Of a DNA stretch of 10,076 bases, positions 1-5,716 are shown piece after piece. The notes below the pieces were generated by a model. The model was not told the DNA's origin and ran no database searches. It saw only the letters and a list, made by a program, of their open reading frames with translations. The stretch comes from CAYRZF01 sp964428805 (GTDB taxonomy: Bacteria; Methylomirabilota; Methylomirabilia; Rokubacteriales; CSP1-6), in the NCBI GenBank assembly GCA_964428805.1, contig CAYRZF010000080.1:1-10076 (forward strand). The letters are read 5' to 3'. Numbering within the stretch: the first letter of the stretch is position 1; every line of letters starts with the position of its first letter. The position numbers were made by a program, and so were the translations under genes.

Positions 1-279
1 CCGGATCCGCTGGCCGACGCGGCGGCGGGGATCATCGAGCACATGAACCGCGACCACCCCGACGCCCTGGTGACCTTCGCCCGAGTCCTCGCCGGGGCCG
101 AGGCCGACGAGGCGAGCATGGTTTCCGTGGACCGCCTCGGGTTCAAACTCAGGCTCAAGAGCGGCCCGCGGCTTCATAGCGCGCGCATCGCCTTTCTCCG
201 CGAGGTCTCCACCGCCGATGCCTGCCGCGCCGTGCTGATCGAGATGCTCCGCGACTGCCGCCAGCGCGTGTCCCGCTGA
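1..279 (+). CDS. DUF2470 / HugZ-like protein, C-terminal fragment
   Basis: The reading frame is open from the first base, so the gene begins outside the window and only its last 92 residues are present. The fragment starts PDPLADAAAGIIEHMNRDHP and carries the HMNxDH signature (residues 14-19) typical of DUF2470. That small alpha/beta domain closes pyridoxamine-phosphate-oxidase-fold proteins of the HugZ group, which bind FMN or haem; in HugZ itself it helps bind haem. The ATG at 43 lies inside this motif and is an internal Met, not a start. The missing N-terminal part should be a split-barrel flavin/haem-binding domain. Whether this protein degrades haem, reduces a flavin substrate or has another role cannot be told from the fragment. 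The MFS gene follows within about 20 bases on the same strand, so the two are probably co-transcribed. Confidence 0.75.
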   Translation, partial: PDPLADAAAGIIEHMNRDHPDALVTFARVLAGAEADEASMVSVDRLGFKLRLKSGPRLHSARIAFLREVSTADACRAVLIEMLRDCRQRVSR

Positions 280-299
280 ATACCGCGCTGCTCTGCCTC

Positions 300-1433
300 A
301 TGATCTTCTGCAACACCTTTTCCGTCGGCGCCTTCGGCCCTCTCTTGCCCGAAATCGCCCGGGCGCAACGATTCGCTGACTGGCAGCTCGGGGTACTCGG
401 GGGCGCGTTTGGATTCGCCCGCACGCTGCTGGACGTTCCCGCGGGGAGGCTGGCTGGCCGCCGTGTGGGCCTGACGCTCGTGGCGGGCCCGCTCTTCCTG
501 CTCGCGGGGGTGTTGCTCCTCGGCAGCGCCGGGCCCATCGAGATTCTCGTGCTCGGCCGCTTTCTCATCGGCGTGGGGCAGGCACTGGGGATGGTGGGTG
601 GGCTCACGGCGCTCCTGGAGCGGGGCGAGGGCGCTGCCTTCCGGCTCAATACGTTCGAATTTTGCGGGATGCTCGGGATCCTCGGCGGGATCATGGTGAC
701 GGGGCTGCTGCCCGCGTCGTGGAGCTGGAACCGCTCGTTCCTGGTCGCCTGTAGCCCGCAGCTCGTGGTGGTGGCCCTTTTGCCCGTTTTCTGGCGTCGC
801 TTTTCCGGTCGGGACGCGAAAACGCCGCTCGAACCATCGGTGCGGGCGGTCGCCGACGGGGGGGCGAAGTGGCCGCCCATCGTCACGGGGATGTTCGTCG
901 TCGGAGCCGTTATTGCCCTTGCCTGGTCCTCGGTGAGCCAGTTCCTGATCCCGCTCCGCGGCGCGCGGGAGTTCGGCCTCGACCGCGCCGGGAATTCCCG
1001 GATGCTCGCGATCCCCCAGGTCGTAGATCTGATTGCGCTGCTCCCTGTGGGTTACGCTGCCGACAGGCTGGGAAGGCGCGGGCTGCTGGGCTGGGTGTGC
1101 CTGGCGCTGGGGCTCGGCACGGTCTTCGTGGGGCTGGGTTCCTTTCCCCTATTTGTCCTCGGCGGAGGCCTGTTCGGACTTGGGTTAACCGGCTGGATGC
1201 TTCCCATCGGCGTGATCCGCGAGCACACGCCGGTGGGCGCGCTCGGCTGGCGCACGGGGCTTTACCGTGTGGGGGTGGACGCGGGGATCTTCCTCGGGCC
1301 TCTGGTGAGTGGGCTCCTGGGGGAAGCCGGGGCGGGCTATTTCGTGGGGCTCATCGGGGTGGTGACGCTCGTGGCGGGAGCGCGCCTCCTCTGGCGCGGC
1401 GGCCGCGGAGGTCGCCGATCTACGCTGGCTTGA
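300..1433 (+). CDS. MFS transporter
   Basis: A 377-residue, strongly hydrophobic protein with the two-halves architecture of the major facilitator superfamily. The cytoplasmic motif A appears in both halves: GRLAGRRVG at residues 49-57 and GYAADRLGRR at 251-260. A charged cytoplasmic linker at about 165-192 separates the halves, and a basic tail (GGRGGRRS) ends the protein. It should sit in the inner membrane and move a small solute by proton symport or antiport; no substrate can be named. The ATG at 300 is the only standard start nearby, but the frame stays open and hydrophobic upstream (LNTALLCL just before the Met). The first helix may therefore begin at the CTG at 276, which overlaps the TGA of the preceding gene. 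The length is slightly short for the family (about 390-420), which fits a slightly truncated start. Its 3' end overlaps the convergent small gene by 14 bases. Confidence 0.88.
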   Translation: MIFCNTFSVGAFGPLLPEIARAQRFADWQLGVLGGAFGFARTLLDVPAGRLAGRRVGLTLVAGPLFLLAGVLLLGSAGPIEILVLGRFLIGVGQALGMVGGLTALLERGEGAAFRLNTFEFCGMLGILGGIMVTGLLPASWSWNRSFLVACSPQLVVVALLPVFWRRFSGRDAKTPLEPSVRAVADGGAKWPPIVTGMFVVGAVIALAWSSVSQFLIPLRGAREFGLDRAGNSRMLAIPQVVDLIALLPVGYAADRLGRRGLLGWVCLALGLGTVFVGLGSFPLFVLGGGLFGLGLTGWMLPIGVIREHTPVGALGWRTGLYRVGVDAGIFLGPLVSGLLGEAGAGYFVGLIGVVTLVAGARLLWRGGRGGRRSTLA

Positions 1434-1626
1434 TTCGGTCCTCGGGCACTTCGACGCGCTTGACGCCCTTGAAGCTGAACAGCAGCTCGACCAGGTACAC
1501 CGGCGGGTCGGCCGTGACCTGCTGGACGATCGTGGCCACCGCCTCGCGGACGTTCTGGCTGAAGGTGACGCCCTTGATGGTCAGATTGGAGAGATCCACC
1601 TTGACGCGCTGGCTGGGCTGAAACAC
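1420..1626 (-). CDS. small protein of unknown function (68 aa)
   Basis: I do not recognise the family. The 68-residue product (starts MFQPSQRVKV, ends VEVPEDRIKPA) reads like a real compact alpha/beta protein: alternating hydrophobic strands (KVDLSNLTIKGVTF, YLVELLFSF, KRVEVP) around one amphipathic helix (QNVREAVATIVQQVTADP). It has no cysteine, signal peptide or membrane span. The start is GTG, supported by a GGGAG ribosome-binding site 8 bases upstream. Upstream of the GTG the same frame encodes GGIIALGAAAV, which would make a membrane or signal helix, but no standard start is available there before a stop at 1708-1710. The gene lies 87 bases downstream of the PqqC-like gene on the same strand and could be the last gene of that operon. 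It overlaps the convergent MFS gene by 14 bases. Confidence 0.55.
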   Translation of the reverse strand: MFQPSQRVKVDLSNLTIKGVTFSQNVREAVATIVQQVTADPPVYLVELLFSFKGVKRVEVPEDRIKPA

Positions 1627-1634
1627 GGCAGCGG

Positions 1635-1639
1635 CTCCC
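1635..1639 (-). promoter_or_regulatory. ribosome-binding site of the 68-aa gene
   Basis: Read on the minus strand this is GGGAG, followed by 8 bases and then GTG at 1626. It is the reason for preferring that GTG over non-standard codons further upstream. Confidence 0.45.
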
Positions 1640-1713
1640 AGAGCGATGATACCGCCACGACCGCCGCTTGGCGAGGGAAGGTTCCATGGGGAGGGCGGGC
1701 CCGCACGCTAAGT

Positions 1714-2421
1714 TCAGCCTGCGGCCACCGACGAAAGATTCGGGAATAGCTGCTCCCCGAGTTCGCTCCAGAATGCGGCGCGGGCCTCCAGGGAGCGCCG
1801 TGCGCCTCGTCGAATCTTGGCCTGATTCTCCTGGGTCGTAGCCCAACGGAGCAGACTTTCCTGTAGCACCTTGCCGTGTTCGACATCGAGATTGATGTGG
1901 AGCCGAAAATACTCCAACGCCGCGGGAGCGAGCGGGAGGCTGCGCTCGATCCCCTGGACGAGATGCGGGAACATGAGGGGGATCGCCCACTCGTGGCCCG
2001 GGCCGACTGCTCCCAGGGCCTCCACCCACGACCTCAGCGTCATGTCGAGATGAATCTGGACGAAGGCGCGGGTGGCCGGCAACAACGGGACCCGGTCCCA
2101 GTCCCCCTCCCCGAAGCCCACGGCGCGGAGAAAGCGGCGGTACAGGGCGGGATGGGATCGCTCGAAGCTCTCAGACCGCATGTACTCGTCCTCGAGGATT
2201 TCCCGAAGCAGGCGCCGCACCTCGGCGTCCAGCGTGCGATCCGCGATCGCCTCCAGATAGGCGGGGAAGAAACCGACCAGATGGTAATGTTGCGACGCGT
2301 AGCCCCAGATCTGCCACCGCGTGAGCTCCCCTGCGGCGAAGCGTCTCAGAAACGGGTGGGTCACGGCCGGATGGGTCTCGACCTCCTCTCGGAGCTCCCG
2401 GGCAAACTCGCTGGGCGTCAC
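1714..2421 (-). CDS. PqqC/TenA-like haem-oxygenase-fold protein, probable diiron oxidase (HDO family)
   Basis: The 235-residue product is of the length and all-helical pattern of the TenA/PqqC/haem-oxygenase-like superfamily. Near the C-terminus it has H175-x3-D179-x2-H182 (LHINLDVEHGKVL), the pattern of metal-ligand residues in the haem-oxygenase-like diiron oxidases such as CADD and SznF. Acidic and His residues of the middle helix (E77, E79, E84, H90 in ILEDEYMRSESFERSH) could supply further ligands; I cannot assign these exactly. Family members oxidise or cleave small molecules or a self-derived residue using O2, and PqqC-type members act without metal. The start chosen is GTG, overlapping the TGA of the DUF420 gene as GTGA, indicating translational coupling. 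The frame stays open further upstream only by running antiparallel-free through the DUF420 gene in another frame. The product is soluble and cytoplasmic, with no signal peptide. Substrate unknown. Confidence 0.8.
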   Translation of the reverse strand: MTPSEFARELREEVETHPAVTHPFLRRFAAGELTRWQIWGYASQHYHLVGFFPAYLEAIADRTLDAEVRRLLREILEDEYMRSESFERSHPALYRRFLRAVGFGEGDWDRVPLLPATRAFVQIHLDMTLRSWVEALGAVGPGHEWAIPLMFPHLVQGIERSLPLAPAALEYFRLHINLDVEHGKVLQESLLRWATTQENQAKIRRGARRSLEARAAFWSELGEQLFPNLSSVAAG

Positions 2422-2948
2422 GGCGGGGGCACGAGATGATACAGCATCCAGTAGACAATGACGCCGGTGATCGACACGTACAGCCACAACGGAAGCGTCC
2501 ACCGAGCGATCCGCATGTGTCGAGCAAACTGCCCTCGCCAGGCGCGATAGATCGTCGTCAGCGCGAATGGAACGATCAGGGCGGCAAGGACGAGGTGCGA
2601 GATAAGCAGGGGGTAATAAACCCCCCGAATCCATCCCTGTCCCGCGAAAGGCTTCGAGCCGGCGTGGTAGTGGTAGATGACATACGAGACCAGAAAAAGA
2701 CTGGAGACGCCAAAGGCCGTCAACATACAGGTCTTGTGAGCCGTTACCTTCCTCTGCCGAATGAAGACGTATCCGGCCGTGAGCAGCGCGGCGCTGGCCC
2801 CATTGAGGACGGCATTGACGACTGGCAAGCCCGAGACGTTGTGCACGGCGCCAATCTGCGGCTGACGCCCCAACAGCAGAAACCCGACGGCCACGACGAC
2901 CAGGAACGACACCAGGCCAATCACCGACAGCGCGACACGATCTGTCAT
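2418..2948 (-). CDS. DUF420 family membrane protein (CtaM/YozB-like)
   Basis: The 176-residue protein has five predicted membrane helices, at about residues 8-27, 42-63, 78-94, 113-133 and 153-171. Family hallmarks are LPVVNAVLN (41-49), H71-K72 at a helix start, the YHYHAG cluster (H93, H95), H118 in SHLVLAA, and a closing R-x3-LPLWLYVSITGVIVY segment (149-166). These intramembrane histidines suit haem or metal handling. As I recall it, the family includes CtaM/YozB, needed in Firmicutes to mature the aa3-type terminal oxidase; transfer of that role to this protein is inference. The ATG at 2948 is the only in-frame start that fits the first helix. The next gene starts inside its stop codon, so the two products are probably made together. 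No cytochrome oxidase subunit is in the window. Confidence 0.85.
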   Translation of the reverse strand: MTDRVALSVIGLVSFLVVVAVGFLLLGRQPQIGAVHNVSGLPVVNAVLNGASAALLTAGYVFIRQRKVTAHKTCMLTAFGVSSLFLVSYVIYHYHAGSKPFAGQGWIRGVYYPLLISHLVLAALIVPFALTTIYRAWRGQFARHMRIARWTLPLWLYVSITGVIVYWMLYHLVPPP

Positions 2949-2975
2949 GCGCTCATCGCCCGTCTTTCATGAACC

Positions 2976-3000
2976 CCTCGCGTGGAAGGCTACGGCGAGG
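2976..3000. repeat. short inverted repeat in the 3077/2948 spacer
   Basis: CCTCGC at 2976-2981 pairs perfectly with GCGAGG at 2995-3000 across a 13-base loop, 28-52 bases upstream of the DUF420 start. It could be an operator or a weak hairpin between two transcription units. There is no T-run, so it is not a standard intrinsic terminator. A 6-bp match in GC-rich DNA may be chance. Confidence 0.25.
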
Positions 3001-3076
3001 CTTGCAGGATTACCAGCCCGGGGGGGACGGGACATGAAACGTAAGGGCTTCTCCTCGAGCCTCCCCGCGGATGGCC

Positions 3077-3736
3077 TTAATGGGGTGGCATGGGAATCCA
3101 AAGGGGCACCTTCCCTCCTGGGAACTGGTTCTTCTTCAGGATCTCTCGATCACTAACCCCGTGAGGTTTCAGGTAGACATAGTAGTTGTCCAGGCGCTCC
3201 ACAAGGTCGTCCTTAGGCTGGCTCCGCTGGCTGACGAGCATCACGTTGGTGAACCGCACGTGCATATAACCGAAGATGAGCTCTTCGAACTCTTTGGTGT
3301 TGGGCTCGAACAGGTAATCGAAGGTCCGCCGCCCGGCCAGCTTGAGCACGCTTCCTTCTTGGCCGGCGGCGAATCGGGACGGAACTTCTTTCCAGAGGGT
3401 CCCTACCTGCACGTACGCCTGAACCTTTGGCGCCATGACATAGAGCGGTACCTCGGGGAATGGGTTGTCCAAATAAATAGTGAGACGATAAGCCCCCTTG
3501 AGTTCGTCGGTCAGGTCCGCTACGTCGGCTCTTAAGTTGAAGAGCGCCACTCGTTCTAATCGAGCTTTGGCCTTCTGCCTCTGCTCGATGACGTCACGCT
3601 GATACAGGCTGACGGCGTAGTCGACGGCCAGCAGGCCGACCGCTACTACGGCCAGCCAGGCGAGCAGGTTCCATCTGAACAGTCGGAGCCCCGTCCCGAG
3701 CGGGACCGGTGACGGTCTTACGACGTGCCGCGCCAT
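3077..3736 (-). CDS. membrane-anchored protein of unknown family, ABC transporter partner
   Basis: The 219-residue protein has a short basic N-terminus, one membrane span at about residues 22-44 (NLLAWLAVVAVGLLAVDY), a charged helix at about 46-65, and then a soluble domain of about 150 residues rich in beta strands and aromatic residues. The topology predicts an inner-membrane anchor with the domain outside the cytoplasm. I do not recognise the family and see no cysteine or His-rich metal motif. I chose the ATG at 3736 because AGGG lies 8 bases before it. An ATG at 3763, nine residues longer, would overlap the ATPase gene by 17 bases and has no spaced ribosome-binding site. It follows the ATPase gene by 10 bases, so it probably acts with the FtsX-type transporter, perhaps as an adaptor linking it to a periplasmic client. 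The 128 bases after it separate it from the DUF420 gene. Confidence 0.75.
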   Translation of the reverse strand: MARHVVRPSPVPLGTGLRLFRWNLLAWLAVVAVGLLAVDYAVSLYQRDVIEQRQKAKARLERVALFNLRADVADLTDELKGAYRLTIYLDNPFPEVPLYVMAPKVQAYVQVGTLWKEVPSRFAAGQEGSVLKLAGRRTFDYLFEPNTKEFEELIFGYMHVRFTNVMLVSQRSQPKDDLVERLDNYYVYLKPHGVSDREILKKNQFPGGKVPLWIPMPPH

Positions 3737-3746
3737 ACCGATTACC

Positions 3747-4412
3747 CTATGTGATGCTTCCATCCTTGATCCGGATCACCTGGTGCGCTTGGTGGGCCAC
3801 GGCGACGTTGTGAGTCACCATGACGAGCGCGACCCCCTCCTTCCGGTTGAGGTCGAGAAACAGGGCCATGATCTCTGCCTCCGTCTCCTCGTCAAGGTCT
3901 CCGGTTGGCTCGTCCGCCAGGAGGAGCGGGGGCGCGTTGACCAGCGCCCTCGCGAGGGCGACGCGCCGCTGTTGACCGCCCGAAAGTTCCGAAGGGTACG
4001 CGTTCAGCCGGTCTCCCAGGCCCACCCGTGAGAGGCACTCCTCCGCCTTGGCGTATGCGGCCGAGAGGCCGTGGGTTTGCCCGAGGAGGGCCGGCAGGGC
4101 CACGTTGTCAATGGCACGGAGGGTGGGCAGCAGGCCGGAGAACTGAAAGACAAACCCTATGCTCCGATTTCTGAACTCGGCGCGCGCATCGTCCGAAATC
4201 GCCCAAATGTCGATTCCATTAAAAAGCACCGTTCCCTGACTCGGACGGCTCAACCCGCCGATCATGCTGAGGAGGGTGGACTTTCCCGAGCCGGAGCGCC
4301 CGATGAGAGCCAGAAACTTCCTGGCTGAGACCTCAAGGCTGATCCCCCTCACAGCCTCGACCTGGCGCTGACCGGTGGAGTAAACCTTCCTGAGATTCTT
4401 CGCCACCAGCAT
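3747..4412 (-). CDS. ABC transporter ATP-binding protein, MacB/LolD type
   Basis: A complete 221-residue ATPase subunit with every nucleotide-binding motif intact: Walker A GRSGSGKST (38-46), Q-loop Q90, signature LSGGQ (143-147), Walker B LLLADE (163-168), D-loop GDLD (171-174) and H-loop H201. The ADEPTGDLD wording and short length are typical of the subfamily that pairs with FtsX/MacB permeases (LolD, MacB, FtsE). These mostly perform mechanical work on periplasmic or membrane clients rather than import solutes. The start ATG lies 3 bases after the permease stop, with GGGGAG 11 bases upstream inside the permease's last codons, so the two genes are one operon and probably translationally coupled. 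It should dimerise on the cytoplasmic face beneath two permease copies. Confidence 0.95.
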   Translation of the reverse strand: MLVAKNLRKVYSTGQRQVEAVRGISLEVSARKFLALIGRSGSGKSTLLSMIGGLSRPSQGTVLFNGIDIWAISDDARAEFRNRSIGFVFQFSGLLPTLRAIDNVALPALLGQTHGLSAAYAKAEECLSRVGLGDRLNAYPSELSGGQQRRVALARALVNAPPLLLADEPTGDLDEETEAEIMALFLDLNRKEGVALVMVTHNVAVAHQAHQVIRIKDGSIT

Positions 4413-4415
4413 AAC

Positions 4416-5621
4416 TTATCCGTCTCCCCGGATGAGATCGTAGGGTTCCTGCCGACTTGCGCGCCAAGCTGGATACAGGGCCCCGAGCAAGCCGACGAGC
4501 GCGCCCAAGAGGACACAGCCGACAGCGATGAGCAGGGTCGAGCCGGCCGTAGGCCAGATGAATGGGATGTTGATGACCTCCAAGTGGAAGATGAGAGAAT
4601 GCCGGTAGAACCGGAGCAGCACGACCCCGAGCGCGACGCCAGCCAACCCGCCCGAGCCGGTCGCAAGCGCGGACTCCACGAGGATCATTCGAGCGATCTG
4701 GTTTCTCTTGGCGCCGACCGCTTTCAGCAACCCTAGCTCGCGTCGGCGCTCGGTGATTATGGCGGAGAAGACCACGCTGACCATCAGCGCGGTTCCCAGG
4801 AGCATCATAATAGCCAGGGCGAGCATCCCGTTGAAGAGCGCCGTCAAGGCCTGCCGAACCGGAGTGATCGGTGACCCGCCCACCACCACCTTGACCTCGG
4901 GATTCTTCCCGATCGCAAAGCGTACCGCTTCGGGGGTCGCATCGACATCGAGTTGGACGAGGAGCGCGGAGATCTTGCCCGGCTCGAGCTCGAGGGGGAT
5001 CACGTTGGGCTTCGACCGACTGCCTTGGACCAGGGCCTCGGCGGTCTCGAATGTGAGGAAAAAGGCGTGGTCGTACGTGCCCACTCCCGTTCGACCCAGG
5101 CGACCATAGACGCTCAACGCCTGCCCGTAGAAGAAGACTTGCTCGCCGACCTTGTAGCTGCGTAGACCCCCGATGATGACGTCGCCCTTCTGAATTGGCC
5201 GGTCGAGCTTCTCTCGAAGCCACGGGAGCACCGTGAAGTCACGATACGGGTCGAAAGCGATCAAGTCTGCCTGCCCGATAATGCAGCAGTAAGAATCGGC
5301 GGATCTAAAGAAGCGTTGGGGTGCGGCGCGACGCACGCCGGGTGTTCGGGTAACCTCGGTGGTCACGCTGACATCCATCGTGTGCGGAGTGGGCTCCACG
5401 GTGAGCAGTGCGGCCGTGATGTTGACCAGTGTCCCTTTGGGGACCACCAGAAGGTCTGCTCCCAGCCGCGCGAACCCCAACGCCATGCTGGCTTCGATGC
5501 CCCGCATCAGCGTGGCGGTGGCAAAGACCGTCCCGCTTCCGACCGCGACGGTTAGCGCGAGAAGGAACGTGCGGGTCGGTCGTCGACCAACGTTCTGAAG
5601 AGCGAGGCGACCAAGGACCAG
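4416..5621 (-). CDS. FtsX/MacB-type ABC transporter permease, start uncertain
   Basis: This is the membrane subunit partnering the ATPase. Residues below use the CTG at 5621 as codon 1, giving 401 residues, the usual family size. It has the four-helix FtsX layout: span 1 at about 17-38, preceded by LALQNVGRRPTRT; a large periplasmic domain at about 40-255; span 2 at about 262-290; the coupling segment ERRRELGLLKAVGAKRNQ (291-308); span 3 at about 318-338; span 4 at about 362-384; and the tail YPAWRASRQEPYDLIRG. The periplasmic domain contains an adjacent cysteine pair, C112-C113. The first ATG in frame (5507) would give 363 residues and delete the first helix, so I reject it as the biological start. 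No ATG, GTG or TTG lies in this frame between the upstream stop (5679-5681) and 5507. The CTG at 5621 has GGAG 5 bases upstream. A frameshift error is the other explanation. Substrate unknown. Confidence 0.82.
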   Translation of the reverse strand: MVLGRLALQNVGRRPTRTFLLALTVAVGSGTVFATATLMRGIEASMALGFARLGADLLVVPKGTLVNITAALLTVEPTPHTMDVSVTTEVTRTPGVRRAAPQRFFRSADSYCCIIGQADLIAFDPYRDFTVLPWLREKLDRPIQKGDVIIGGLRSYKVGEQVFFYGQALSVYGRLGRTGVGTYDHAFFLTFETAEALVQGSRSKPNVIPLELEPGKISALLVQLDVDATPEAVRFAIGKNPEVKVVVGGSPITPVRQALTALFNGMLALAIMMLLGTALMVSVVFSAIITERRRELGLLKAVGAKRNQIARMILVESALATGSGGLAGVALGVVLLRFYRHSLIFHLEVINIPFIWPTAGSTLLIAVGCVLLGALVGLLGALYPAWRASRQEPYDLIRGDG

Positions 5622-5716
5622 AGTCGCTCCACTGCCCGAAGGCCGCTCTGAATCTGCGGCCCTCGGGCGGGGGTGGTGTCACTACCTCATCTCCACCCCT
5701 CAGGGGACCGGACGGG
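5622..5716 (-). promoter_or_regulatory. propeller-permease spacer with a rival start signal
   Basis: This 95-base spacer separates the propeller stop from the permease. Read on the minus strand it contains GGTGGAG, 8 bases, then GTG at 5682-5680: a textbook start, but in the frame offset by one from the permease. It also holds the small palindrome CCCCT-c-AGGGG at 5696-5706 and an imperfect palindrome, GGTGGTG-t-CACTACC, at 5672-5686. I see no convincing terminator, so read-through from the propeller gene into the transporter genes is plausible. Confidence 0.35.

Noticed and set aside
155..886. 243-residue minus-strand frame opposite the DUF2470 and MFS genes
   Set aside because: It is Arg/Ser/Pro-rich low-complexity sequence typical of antisense frames, while the opposite strand encodes recognised families.
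2422..2634. N-terminal extension of the PqqC-like protein (71 residues)
   Set aside because: It lies wholly inside the DUF420 coding region in another frame, and its residues look like out-of-frame translation. The GTG at 2421 coincides with the start of family-like sequence.
3041..3079. Possible terminator hairpin after the 219-aa gene
   Set aside because: The complementarity between TAAGGG-like and CCTTA-like ends is partial, and no T-run follows on the minus strand.
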